Source of the DNA: Galbitalea soli
GTDB lineage: Bacteria; Actinomycetota; Actinomycetes; Actinomycetales; Microbacteriaceae
DNA length: 64,000 nucleotides
Direction of reading: 5' to 3'
Assembly (NCBI RefSeq): GCF_010686725.1
Contig: NZ_JAAGWZ010000001.1
Location: forward strand, 1,214,700-1,278,699
Shown here in pieces: positions 1-8,071 of the stretch (position 1 is its first letter; every line of letters starts with the position of its first letter). The notes beneath the pieces are model-generated. The model saw only the letters and a program-made list of their open reading frames with translations. It searched no databases and was not told where the DNA came from. The position numbers and the translations under genes were made by a program.

Positions 1-750
1 TCCGGTGCGGTGACCCTCGGGTCGAAGGGCAACGTGAGCGAGAACCTCTCCTCGTCGAGCGTCACGCCGAACCCTCCGGGCAAGCAGGTCGGTGGCACCT
101 ACACGCAGAGCGGCGTGCTGCCGAGCACGCCGAACTGGGTCGACATTCCCTACACGCCCTCCGACTGGGTGGACTCGCTGGGGACGCCGTACGAGGTCAA
201 GACGCTCAGCGGGTCGAGCTGCACGCAGTACGGCGGGTCGACCGGAGGCACGATCCCCGGCAACCCCATCATCATCAACGCTCTCGCGTGCACCAACGGA
301 ATCCAGGTCACCAACAACACCACCTTCAAGCTCACCAGCGACGTCGTGTTCTTCGCCCCCATGTTCAGCTGGGGCTCCATCAACCAGCTCAACTTCGCCT
401 CCGCCGACGGCGCCGGTCACCACGTCTGGTTCGTCACCCCCGACAACACGGCCGACGGCAAGCCGACCTGCGCATCCGGCGAGGGCGACTTCGCGGTCAA
501 CAACAGCTTCCAGATCCAGGCGCCCATCGACGCCATGCTCTACACGCCGTGCTCCTTCAGCGGCAAGAACGGGTACACCTGGCGCGGCCAGCTGTACGCC
601 GGCGGCTACAGCGACCTGGAGAACAACCCCACCTACAGCTTCACCTCGGTGGGCATCGCGGGATACGACCTGACGGCCGGGCAGAAGAGCACCACGATTC
701 TGACGCCCCAGATCGGCACGGTGATCTCCAACCGCAACGTCGCCGGGTAG
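1..750 (+). CDS. Exported/surface protein, C-terminal part (5' truncated by window)
   Basis: The open frame runs from the first base of the window without a stop, so the visible 249 codons are the C-terminal part of a longer protein. The composition is that of a secreted protein: rich in Ser, Thr, Asn, Gly and Tyr, with few charged residues, four or more Cys, and alternating beta-type segments. No membrane anchor or sorting signal is present at the C-terminus, which ends in NRNVAG. It resembles secreted pilus-assembly-associated proteins of actinobacteria in general character, but I recognise no defined domain, so the function is unknown. Confidence 0.7.
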   Translation, partial: SGAVTLGSKGNVSENLSSSSVTPNPPGKQVGGTYTQSGVLPSTPNWVDIPYTPSDWVDSLGTPYEVKTLSGSSCTQYGGSTGGTIPGNPIIINALACTNGIQVTNNTTFKLTSDVVFFAPMFSWGSINQLNFASADGAGHHVWFVTPDNTADGKPTCASGEGDFAVNNSFQIQAPIDAMLYTPCSFSGKNGYTWRGQLYAGGYSDLENNPTYSFTSVGIAGYDLTAGQKSTTILTPQIGTVISNRNVAG

Positions 751-861
751 CGGGCGCTCCAGCGGGCGCGGGCACCGGCGCGGGCGGGCGGGCGCGCGCG
801 GTGGCTCACGCGGGCCGAGGGGCGCGCGCGGTGGTCGGTGTGCCGCGCGGGCGCAGGAGCG

Positions 862-3006
862 CTAGGGGCAGACGCCGACCCAGAGCGTGTCACGGGCGCG
901 GGTCATCCCCACATAGAGCTCGCGACGACGGATGGCCAGCGCCTCGTCATCGCCCGGCTCGGTGCCGACCAGTCGCGGGTCGACCCGCGCGACGAGCACA
1001 TGGCGGAACTCGAGGCCCTTCGCCCGCTTGATCGTGCCCACTTTGACCACATTGGTGGGGAGGCCGGCGTACTCGGCGAGGTCCATCACGGCGATCCCGG
1101 AGCTGATGAGCGCCGCCTTCACGTCGCGCACCTGCCAGTTGGTCGCGCAGAGCACACCGATGTCTCCCCAGCGTCCGTCGAGGCCGCGCACCACACTCCC
1201 GAGCGCGGCGTCGTGGGCCCGCGGTGAGCTGAACCGGGCGGTGCGCGGCCCGGGACCGGTGCGCGGAACCTCCTGGATGCCGTCGATCGTCTGGATCGCG
1301 CCCTCGATGTCGGTGAACTGGTCGCCCTCGATCACGTGCGCCGCGAACTCGACAATCTCGCGCGTGTTGCGGTAGTTGGTCGACATGACCACGCCGCGCC
1401 CCGCGATGTTGATCCCCGCCTCCGCGAGCGTGAACCCGCCCGGGTAGATGGACTGCTGACCGTCGCCGATGAGGGTGAGGCCGTCGGGCGCATCGCCCAC
1501 CAGGAGGTGGAGCATCCGCACCATCGCACACGACAGGTCTTGAGCCTCGTCGATGATCACGGCCGAGTAGTCGGTGCAGGGGGTGGCCCGCAGGGAGGCC
1601 TCGGCGAGCAGGATCTGGTCGTCGAAGTCGTGGATGCCCCGCGCCCGCAACCCCTTCTCGTACGCGGTGAACATGCGCCAGACCGCGCGCCGCTGGTCGA
1701 TTCCGAGCGCACGGCGCCGGCCGGTGCGGGCCAGGTTCGCGTACTGCTCGAAGGTGCTGAGGCCGCGCCCCTTGATGACCTTGCTGAGCTCGTCGCGCCA
1801 GTAGTCGGGGTCGGGGTCGGTCTGCTCGAGCGTTCCGCCGATGCCGAACTCGCGCCAGACCGCCTTGAACAGCAGGTCGGCCTCATTCGGCTTCAGGTTG
1901 ACGGCGATTCCGCGGGTCTTCAGCAGCCGGTTGGCGAAGGCGTGCACCCCCGCGAACTCCACGCGTCGCCCCACCTCGGGCGCCATCCGGGCCATGAGCG
2001 CCGAGAGCACGGTCGGGAGGGTCTTCACATAGCTCGTGACGAGCACGCGCCCGGGCCGCGCGCGGGCGAGGTAGGCGGCGCGATGCAGCCCCACCACGGT
2101 CTTGCCGGTGCCCGCGGCCCCGCGGATGCGCGACGGCCCGTTGAACTCTCGCCGCACGAGACGGGCCTGACTCGGGTGCAGAAACGCCATCCACGCCTCG
2201 ATGGGCTCCGCGCGCAACCCCGCCAGCAGAATCTCGGTGATGTCCTCGACCTCGAAGAGCGGCTCCGGCTCGGCGGCCGCGAGCACCGGCTCCCGCACGC
2301 TCGCGTCGACCGACTGCGAACACTCCGCCACCACGGGAAAGTGGTCCATCGTCGCGCGCACCACGGTGTCGATCTGCGCCTCGGTCAATCGGAACCCGTG
2401 CGCGTGGATGAACGCCGCAGCGTTCCTCTCCCCCACCACGGTGACCGTTCCGATCGGCGTCGGCCGCAAGTCCCGCCCCGCGAGCACGATCACGACGTGC
2501 ACCTCGCCGGGGGCGAGCCCCAGCTCAGCGAGGACCGCCTCGGTGCCGTAGGCCACGTCGGCGAGACCGTCGAAGTCGTCGGTCACGTCGAGCTGGCCGC
2601 GAAAGACGCGGCCGCCCGCGATCGTGACCTCGGCCCAGGCCTTCGTGTCGAGGATGAAGACGCCGCCGGGACCGATGAGGACGTGGTCGATCTGGGCGCG
2701 CGAGCGGGACCCGGGCCAGGCGCGGTCGTGCAGGAACGTGTAGCCGGCGGCAGCGAGCGGAGCGAGGCTGCCCGCCACGTGGCGCTCGGTGCGGGAGGCG
2801 ATCATCCACCGCTCTGCGGCGGTGCGGGCCTCGGCGGCCAGTCGGTCGTGCTCGCGCGAGAGGGCGATGAGTCGGCGCCCCTCAGTGCTCGCCGATTGCC
2901 CTGCAGACCCCACGGTTCGTCCCCCAACGAGCCGACGCGCCAGGGCCGGCCACCCCGGCTTCCAGTCTGCGCGTGCGCGCGGCGCGTGAGAAGCCGAGGA
3001 ATGCAC
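862..3006 (-). CDS. NERD-domain UvrD/HelD-like DNA helicase
   Basis: A 714-residue protein. An N-terminal nuclease-related NERD domain (roughly residues 70-190) contains the segment AQIDHVLIGPGGVFILDTKA, typical of this family. It is followed by a superfamily 1 helicase: Walker A GAAGTGKT near residue 300, Walker B/motif II DEAQDLS near residue 490, a motif VI-like region at the C-terminus and the ending YVGMTRARDTLWVG as in UvrD-like helicases. The expected activity is ATP-driven DNA unwinding or translocation in repair. NERD suggests nucleic-acid cleavage or binding, but the nuclease function is not proved from sequence. It stands alone. The start is uncertain because the first 40 residues are Ala/Arg-rich and poorly conserved in type. 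Confidence 0.9.
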   Translation of the reverse strand: MHSSASHAPRARADWKPGWPALARRLVGGRTVGSAGQSASTEGRRLIALSREHDRLAAEARTAAERWMIASRTERHVAGSLAPLAAAGYTFLHDRAWPGSRSRAQIDHVLIGPGGVFILDTKAWAEVTIAGGRVFRGQLDVTDDFDGLADVAYGTEAVLAELGLAPGEVHVVIVLAGRDLRPTPIGTVTVVGERNAAAFIHAHGFRLTEAQIDTVVRATMDHFPVVAECSQSVDASVREPVLAAAEPEPLFEVEDITEILLAGLRAEPIEAWMAFLHPSQARLVRREFNGPSRIRGAAGTGKTVVGLHRAAYLARARPGRVLVTSYVKTLPTVLSALMARMAPEVGRRVEFAGVHAFANRLLKTRGIAVNLKPNEADLLFKAVWREFGIGGTLEQTDPDPDYWRDELSKVIKGRGLSTFEQYANLARTGRRRALGIDQRRAVWRMFTAYEKGLRARGIHDFDDQILLAEASLRATPCTDYSAVIIDEAQDLSCAMVRMLHLLVGDAPDGLTLIGDGQQSIYPGGFTLAEAGINIAGRGVVMSTNYRNTREIVEFAAHVIEGDQFTDIEGAIQTIDGIQEVPRTGPGPRTARFSSPRAHDAALGSVVRGLDGRWGDIGVLCATNWQVRDVKAALISSGIAVMDLAEYAGLPTNVVKVGTIKRAKGLEFRHVLVARVDPRLVGTEPGDDEALAIRRRELYVGMTRARDTLWVGVCP

Positions 3007-3110
3007 CCAATTGTGGGGGCGCAGGTGGGGGCTGGCGGGCGTGGGTGGTGGCGCTGGCGGCGGCGCAGGCGGGCGCGCGGATGGGGGCAGCCGGGCGCTG
3101 GGCTCAGCGG

Positions 3111-3302
3111 CTACGCGCTCGCGCGGTGCTCCACGACGACGTCGGGGCCGGGGAACACGAGGGTCTCGTGCCCGTCGTCGAACCGCACGAGGTAGGGTGG
3201 CGCGCCGTCCGCTCCGCGCACCTCCACGATCTGCCCGTGCCGGTCTGACGACTCGACCGTCTTCCCGTGGATCACGATCCGTTCACCAACCGAAGCCTGC
3301 AT
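3111..3302 (-). CDS. DUF1918 domain protein
   Basis: A 63-residue single-domain protein with the actinobacterial DUF1918 pattern: VGERIVIHGKTV near the N-terminus, a central GQIVEV segment, PYLVRFDDGHETLVFPGPD, and a short basic tail. It has a small beta-barrel-like composition and no membrane segment. The molecular role of the family is unknown. It sits between the helicase and the end of the peptide operon, with 190 bp to the former's start codon region and about 90 bp to the latter, so it probably has its own promoter. Confidence 0.88.
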   Translation of the reverse strand: MQASVGERIVIHGKTVESSDRHGQIVEVRGADGAPPYLVRFDDGHETLVFPGPDVVVEHRASA

Positions 3303-3391
3303 GGCCCATCATCTCCTTCGACGATGGATCTAGGCTACGCCCGCGCGGGGTCGGGTGGGCGGGTGGATTCGGGCCGGTCGGGCGGGCGGGC

Positions 3392-3583
3392 TCACGTCAG
3401 CGATCGCAGAAGCACCGAGACGAGCAGCGTCGCGATGATCAGGCAGGGCGCGAGCGCGGCGACGGCGAGGCGTCGCCCAAGGATGCGTCGGGCATCCCGG
3501 TGGGCAATCACCTCGGCGAGCTCCTCCTCGGGATCCCGCTCGCTGGTCGGTTCGGCTAGTAGATCCACGGCACCAGCTTCCAT
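3392..3583 (-). CDS. Small single-span membrane protein, last gene of the peptide operon
   Basis: A 63-residue protein with an acidic N-terminal half (DPEEELAEV) and one C-terminal hydrophobic span of about 20 residues (LAVAALAPCLIIATLLVSVL). Its start lies inside the 3' end of the methyltransferase-family gene (28-bp overlap), so it should be translated with it. I recognise no family. By position at the end of a bacteriocin-type operon it could be an immunity or accessory membrane protein; that is inference only. Confidence 0.6.
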   Translation of the reverse strand: MEAGAVDLLAEPTSERDPEEELAEVIAHRDARRILGRRLAVAALAPCLIIATLLVSVLLRSLT

Positions 3584-4113
3584 CTGACCGACTGCCGGTA
3601 CGTCTCGTGCGTAGGGCCGAACTCACGAGTCAGGAGCTGTTCCTCCGCGCGGATGCGGATGACGGTCCCCGCGATGGTCGGCGCGCAGAACAGCAGTGCC
3701 AGGGGGTCGGAGAGGATGAGGGCGAGGCCCGCGAACTGGGCGAGCAGCGCGACGTACCCCGGGTGCCTCACGACGCCGTACGGCCCCCGCACAATCAGCG
3801 TCGGCACATCGGGCTGCTCGACGGGCGTGAGCTGAAACCTCTGGCCGAGTACAACCATCGCCCACGCACGAAGTGCACTACCCGCCAGCACAAGGAAGGA
3901 CCCCGACACGAGACAGCCGACGGTCGCCTGCCTGGGCACGATGATCGCCAGCAGGAGGGGGCCCGCCAATGCCACGGCGAGGGTGAGCTGGAGCACGGCG
4001 TCGGTGAGAAAAGCCGGCGTTGGGGTACCTCGGCGCTGCACTGGGCGCGCCATCCGTTCAACCACGATGGTGGCGGTGGCGCCCAGGAACCAGATGAGCA
4101 GACTAGGGAGCAC
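3556..4113 (-). CDS. Isoprenylcysteine carboxyl methyltransferase (ICMT/PEMT) family membrane protein
   Basis: A 185-residue integral membrane protein with about four to five spans. The C-terminal signature of the ICMT/PEMT superfamily is clear: GPYGVVRHPGYVALL, then a hydrophobic span, then RIRAEEQLLTREFG and a terminal YRQSVRWKLVPWIY. The conserved HPGY and RxxxEE elements form the SAM-binding site in characterised members. Eukaryotic ICMT methylates the carboxyl of a C-terminal cysteine, while bacterial relatives are mostly uncharacterised. The gene overlaps its upstream neighbour by 11 bp and its downstream neighbour by 28 bp. The operon's peptide ends in Cys, which makes a carboxyl-methylation role an attractive but unproved idea. 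Confidence 0.85.
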   Translation of the reverse strand: MLPSLLIWFLGATATIVVERMARPVQRRGTPTPAFLTDAVLQLTLAVALAGPLLLAIIVPRQATVGCLVSGSFLVLAGSALRAWAMVVLGQRFQLTPVEQPDVPTLIVRGPYGVVRHPGYVALLAQFAGLALILSDPLALLFCAPTIAGTVIRIRAEEQLLTREFGPTHETYRQSVRWKLVPWIY

Positions 4114-4420
4114 TGCGCCTCATTCCGCGAAGCGCCAGAGCCGCGACAGCCAAGGCGACGATGAGTGGCACGACCAGGAACACCAGCACGCCCCAGTGCA
4201 GGTGAACGCCGAAGTGAGCCCCTATTCGGAACCCTTCGAGGATGGGCAGGCCGAGGGCCATCCGGGGGAACGTGGCATCCGACGTTGCGCTTCGCGCGTC
4301 CTGGGTCGCACCGACGAACTGTGTTCCCAGAATGACGATGGCGATGCACCACAAACCGATCGCCGTGATGGTTGGAGCAGCGACGAGAAGGCGGAGGCGG
4401 CGTGCCGGTGTCACAGTCAT
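4103..4420 (-). CDS. Small multi-span membrane protein of the peptide operon
   Basis: A 105-residue protein with an N-terminal basic segment, a first hydrophobic span (VAAPTITAIGLWCIAIVIL), a polar loop and a second long hydrophobic stretch (HWGVLVFLVVPLIVALAVAA) before a basic C-terminus. Start and stop overlap the neighbouring genes by 4 and 11 bp, placing it firmly in the operon. No family is recognised. Immunity, a transporter accessory subunit or a partner of the methyltransferase are possible. Confidence 0.65.
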   Translation of the reverse strand: MTVTPARRLRLLVAAPTITAIGLWCIAIVILGTQFVGATQDARSATSDATFPRMALGLPILEGFRIGAHFGVHLHWGVLVFLVVPLIVALAVAALALRGMRRSAP

Positions 4421-5892
4421 AATTCACTCTTTCTCTGGTGTGCGTGCGTCGGCGGAGGAGCGACCCTGTCACCCCAGCGCCGAGCTTCCGTTCGGTGTAT
4501 GAGTGCCCCGCTGAGCAGCAGTGCGGCGAGGCCGATGAGCGCCTGCAGCGGTGCACCCGCGTGACTCGATCGGAGCATCCCCAGTAGCAGCGCGGTGACG
4601 CTGGACGTGAGCACGGTCGCGATCACCTGACCCAGCGCGTTGTCGAGTTGGACCGGGGCGACCCACCCGGCGACGAGCGCGCAGGCCGTGCTGAGCGAGA
4701 TCGCACTCACGAAGGTGAGGATGCTCTCCGGGCGGTTCGGCTGAGGGAGGACGATGGCGGCGATTGCCGGCACTGCGGCTAGCGCGACCAGGAGGAGCGC
4801 GGCGCTCCACTGCGTGCGAGTCCACGAGCGAGCGGACATCCCGATCAGTTGTTGGGGCGGGTGCCTGCGCGGAAACACACCCCGGAGCACCCGCACCGGG
4901 GCCGCCGCAAACAATGCGATTCCGTAGAGCGCAGGCACGAGGAGTTGTGTGGCGAGTCTCGGCGGCAGGAGCCACATGACGACGGCGACGCTCACCCCCA
5001 CGAGGAAGGCGGAAATGACATTCGCCGCGGTCGTCGGCTCGCGGAGGTAGTACAGGGTCTCGGCGACAACGCGCGACAGCTGGTCGCCCGCCCTCCACCG
5101 GAGGCGGACGCGTCCCGCTCGTCCAGACGCACCCGCCCCACTGAGCGACGTCGCGAGTAGTGCGAGCGCGCCGAGCGCGAGAACCACACAGAGCATTGTG
5201 AGAGGGATGCTGAACGACGTTCCGCGGGCGAGCTCCGTGATGAGCAGGGGCATGACGAGCAGGCCAACGCCTGATGGGTCCGAATCCGCCAGCGCGCCCA
5301 GGGAGTATCCGATGTCGACCACACCGAGCACGATCCACAGCATCATGGCGACCGGATACCGCACACCGTTCCACCGGCCGCTCCGCAGCAGAAAATGCGA
5401 GACGGCGAGACTCACTCCCCCGAGGAAGATCCCAAATGAAAGGCTCGCCACCACACCACGAATAGCGCTGCCGAGCGGCTGCCCCAGCGCGACGAGCGCC
5501 GAGATGGCGGGAGGGATCATGAGCATCCCCACGCCTGCCAGAAGAGTCACGACGGGCGCCCACACCACAATCGCGATGTGCCGGCGACCCAGCGGAAGTG
5601 CGCTGAGGGCGCCTTCGAGCCTGCCGGACTTGTCGCGGACGGCCTCAGCGAGAATGACCAGTAGCCCTGCAGCGAGAGCCAGCACGATCGCCATCGCCGG
5701 CGGCAGCAGGTAGGAATCGACTCCCCGATGACCTCCGTAGTGCTGGGTCGCTGCCACGCTGCTCCCGAGCGAAATCCCCGATCCGCACAGAACGGCGACA
5801 ACCAGGATCGAGTAGCGACGAGTGCGGCGGAGCGGCGAGCCGGTCACTCTGCGCAGCAGCAGGTCTGCCGCACCGGCGAGGAGTCGGATCAC
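4417..5892 (-). CDS. ABC transporter permease of the peptide operon
   Basis: A 491-residue polytopic membrane protein with about ten to twelve hydrophobic spans distributed over its whole length and short basic loops. The start ATG overlaps the stop of the ATPase gene (ATGA, 5889-5892) and the stop overlaps the next start, so expression is coupled on both sides. It should form the membrane channel with the adjacent ATPase. In this context it would export or extrude the operon's peptide, or confer self-protection. No specific permease subfamily is recognisable by eye. Confidence 0.8.
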   Translation of the reverse strand: MIRLLAGAADLLLRRVTGSPLRRTRRYSILVVAVLCGSGISLGSSVAATQHYGGHRGVDSYLLPPAMAIVLALAAGLLVILAEAVRDKSGRLEGALSALPLGRRHIAIVVWAPVVTLLAGVGMLMIPPAISALVALGQPLGSAIRGVVASLSFGIFLGGVSLAVSHFLLRSGRWNGVRYPVAMMLWIVLGVVDIGYSLGALADSDPSGVGLLVMPLLITELARGTSFSIPLTMLCVVLALGALALLATSLSGAGASGRAGRVRLRWRAGDQLSRVVAETLYYLREPTTAANVISAFLVGVSVAVVMWLLPPRLATQLLVPALYGIALFAAAPVRVLRGVFPRRHPPQQLIGMSARSWTRTQWSAALLLVALAAVPAIAAIVLPQPNRPESILTFVSAISLSTACALVAGWVAPVQLDNALGQVIATVLTSSVTALLLGMLRSSHAGAPLQALIGLAALLLSGALIHRTEARRWGDRVAPPPTHAHQRKSEL

Positions 5893-6623
5893 CGCAATGC
5901 CCTCGCCTGATCGAGACTGCGCCGGACAGCGCCCTCCAGCTTCCCACTGCCACCGAGGTCGCTGACGGACGAATTCAGCGCGACACGTCCGTCGTGCAAG
6001 ACCAGAACCTGGTCGGCGACTCGACCCGCGAGATCCAGGTCGTGGCTGGACGCGATGATCGTTCGACCCTCAGCGCGGAGCGTCACGAGCAGTTCTTCGA
6101 CCGCGCGGGCGGCGATGAAGTCCAGTCCGATGAAGGATTCGTCGAGGAAGAGCAGGTCAGGATCCCCGATCAGCGCGCCGATCAGCTGCGCCTTGCGCGA
6201 ATTGCCGAGGCTGAGTGCCGAGAGCGGCCGGTCATCGTAGATCGGGAGGCCGATCAACGACGCGTATCTCTCGGCGTGAGTCAGGGCATCCGGAAGGCGA
6301 TCGCCCCTCGCTCGTTCACTGGCGAGTCGGCAGTAGTTCCAGAACTCGCGCGCCGTGAACTCCGCAAGCAGATCCTTGTTGGAATCGGTCATGTAGCCGA
6401 TCGTCGAGAGCACCTCGGGGCGCCGTTCGGGAACCGAGTGACCATGCCAGGTCGCGGTGCCGCCCGACCGGGGCAGCAAGCCGAGTACGGATCGGATGAG
6501 GGTGCTCTTTCCCGATCCGTTCGTGCCGATCAGCGACAGTACAGCGCCGTGCTCGACATCGACATCGACCGGGCCGAGCTCGAAAGCGCCGAGTCGCACG
6601 TGCAGGTCACGGATCTGAAGCAT
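5889..6623 (-). CDS. ABC transporter ATP-binding protein of the peptide operon
   Basis: A 244-residue nucleotide-binding subunit. Walker A is GTNGSGKST, the Q-loop region is GYMTDSNKD, Walker B is LLFLDESF with the catalytic Glu, and the switch His lies in IASSHD. The signature motif reads SLGNSRK rather than LSGGQ, a tolerable deviation in exporters of this type. I chose the ATG at 6623 because a GAGGAGG-like site precedes it and the preceding frame lacks homology. This start overlaps the protease gene by 17 bp. It pairs with the permease immediately downstream. Confidence 0.93.
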   Translation of the reverse strand: MLQIRDLHVRLGAFELGPVDVDVEHGAVLSLIGTNGSGKSTLIRSVLGLLPRSGGTATWHGHSVPERRPEVLSTIGYMTDSNKDLLAEFTAREFWNYCRLASERARGDRLPDALTHAERYASLIGLPIYDDRPLSALSLGNSRKAQLIGALIGDPDLLFLDESFIGLDFIAARAVEELLVTLRAEGRTIIASSHDLDLAGRVADQVLVLHDGRVALNSSVSDLGGSGKLEGAVRRSLDQARALR

Positions 6624-7566
6624 CGTTGGCCACCCCTCCTCTACTCGTGCGGCGTACGGCGCCGACGGCTCCACGCAGGATGTGGCGACCGTCGCGCGAA
6701 ATCGGAGTCAGGAGCAGAAGCTGACCAAGCGCGAATGCCAGAGTGGTGCCCGCGAGTGCCACCCGACTGCCATCCGTTCGGATCATGACCCAGTTGCTGT
6801 TCGGCACCAGGACGACGACTGCGCACGCCAGAACCATGCTCGCCGCCCCGCACAGCGGGCCGGCTGCCGAGATCGCCACTGCGGCGAGTCGACGCGACGT
6901 CTCGAAGCTGAGGCCCATGGAGCCGGCGCAGGAGTAGACGTGATGGACGCGCACGTGAAGGATGCGGACCGCGACCAGATGCCCCAGTTCGTGCGAAATC
7001 ACCGCAGTCATGAGCGCCACGATGACGCCGCTCCCGATGAACGCAATGGGGAGCAGGCCGCCCACGCCGAGCGACGGCAGCGCCCGCGACGCGATCAACC
7101 CGACAGTGAGCGCGACAGCGAGGGCAAGGCATCCGCCCCACCACGTTGTTCTGTACGCGAGAACGACTGCTTCGAGGAGCCCACCGACATGTGGCGAGTG
7201 GAGCCGTCGGAGCTGCTGTCGCGGGGAGGGCAGGCGGCGGGTGATCAACGCCTCGAGCACGAATCGCGGCGCGGCTCGCACACTCTCGGCCACCTCGTCC
7301 CACCCGGATCGGTCGACGGAGACGAGGCCCCATCGTGCGAGCTCGAGGACGAAGTCTCGCCCCGCAGCTCCGAGGTCTTTCCCCAGAGTGCGCACTTCCA
7401 CGGGTTCGCTCAGGTGCGCGACCAGCTCGCGCCCGTCCTCATTGAGCTCGCAGATGACCCCGTCCGCGTCTCTCAGCGAGTGCCCCACGAGCCGCACCCC
7501 CGGAGCCATCGATACGACGGCACCGGCGAGTGCGGTCTCGGCGGCGAGGCGACCCTCCGAGCTCAA
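6607..7566 (-). CDS. Membrane M50-type metalloprotease with PqqD/RRE-like N-terminal domain
   Basis: A protein of about 319 residues. The first 80 residues resemble a PqqD-type RiPP recognition element: a PGVRL entry, a central DGVICELNEDG strand-turn and a closing DFVLELARWGLVSVD helix. A membrane region follows, with the zinc-protease motif HELGH inside a hydrophobic span and a second conserved site TPISRDGRH that can supply the third metal ligand Asp, as in site-2 proteases. The start is uncertain. A TTG at 7566 overlaps the peptide gene's TGA and has GGAGG only 3 nt upstream; a GTG at 7629 lacks a ribosome site. Likely role: leader recognition and intramembrane cleavage of the operon's peptide (inference). 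Confidence 0.82.
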   Translation of the reverse strand: MSSEGRLAAETALAGAVVSMAPGVRLVGHSLRDADGVICELNEDGRELVAHLSEPVEVRTLGKDLGAAGRDFVLELARWGLVSVDRSGWDEVAESVRAAPRFVLEALITRRLPSPRQQLRRLHSPHVGGLLEAVVLAYRTTWWGGCLALAVALTVGLIASRALPSLGVGGLLPIAFIGSGVIVALMTAVISHELGHLVAVRILHVRVHHVYSCAGSMGLSFETSRRLAAVAISAAGPLCGAASMVLACAVVVLVPNSNWVMIRTDGSRVALAGTTLAFALGQLLLLTPISRDGRHILRGAVGAVRRTSRGGVANDASDP

Positions 7567-7808
7567 CAGCCTCCGATCCAGAAGCGCTGCACGGCACGAA
7601 GGCACGCGCTGAACGAGCGGGCGTTGCACACCGAGCAGATGTAGATGACGACCGCCAGGGCGAGGCCGGCGACCGCAGCGACGAGCGCGAAGACGGCGAC
7701 ATTCGCCTCCTGCCGCTGACGTGCTACCCCGCCCGTGATGGCCGGCGCGAAGCCGGACGGGTGACGTGATTCGCTGGTTCGGTGATCGACCGCGAGGGCA
7801 AGGGACAT
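7563..7808 (-). CDS. Candidate precursor peptide, Cys-rich C-terminus, first gene of the operon
   Basis: An 81-residue product with a soluble N-terminal half of about 36 residues ending near ARQRQEAN and containing a Gly-Gly at 26-27. It is followed by a hydrophobic helix (VAVFALVAAVAGLALAVVIY) and a short Cys-rich tail with cysteines at 58, 61, 69 and the very last position 81 (RFWIGGC). A CGGAG site lies 6 nt before the ATG. The TGA overlaps the candidate TTG start of the protease gene. I know no family with this pattern. Leader-core organisation, the RRE-like protease and the exporter next door suggest a RiPP or bacteriocin precursor; it could also be a small membrane protein. Confidence 0.6.
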   Translation of the reverse strand: MSLALAVDHRTSESRHPSGFAPAITGGVARQRQEANVAVFALVAAVAGLALAVVIYICSVCNARSFSACLRAVQRFWIGGC

Positions 7809-7995
7809 GACGTGCTCCGTTCCGGGGAGGGTAATCGAATTCTTCTCAACTCGAGAATTCCCATTAAGGTATGGGATTTATCGTCTCTAGTCAAACACTC
7901 TTCGCAATTCGATTCAGGAACTATCCACAGGGCACATGACGCAGGAACTTCGCTGCATCCCGCCCGCGCAGCTCGAGGGCGTGCCGATCCAAAAC

Positions 7996-8046
7996 TGCAA
8001 CTATGCGGTTGCATTCGCTCGGCTTTAATGCAACTCTATGGTTGCA
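7996..8046. promoter_or_regulatory. Twin palindromic operators of the ArsR/SRPBCC operon
   Basis: Two 18-bp sites of the form TGCAAC-N6-GTTGCA occur at 7996-8013 (TGCAACTATGCGGTTGCA) and 8029-8046 (TGCAACTCTATGGTTGCA). Their centres are 33 bp apart, about three helical turns. They end 26 bp before the start codon of the SRPBCC gene, overlapping where the promoter should be. An ArsR-family dimer encoded two genes downstream is the natural ligand, giving autoregulation. Confidence 0.75.
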
Positions 8047-8071
8047 ATATCCGAGCGAAAGGATCACACTC

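Noticed and set aside
1336..3195. 619-codon plus-strand frame antisense to the NERD helicase
   Set aside because: High GC keeps antisense frames open; composition is repetitive Arg/Gly/His and the minus-strand helicase motifs are unambiguous.
6682..7644. 320-codon plus-strand frame antisense to the M50 protease
   Set aside because: Arg/His-rich shadow frame; the minus strand carries HELGH and operon-coupled starts.
7563..7808. Lanthipeptide, lasso or daptide precursor
   Set aside because: No LanM/LanB, asparagine-synthetase-like, radical-SAM, decarboxylase or aminotransferase gene lies nearby.
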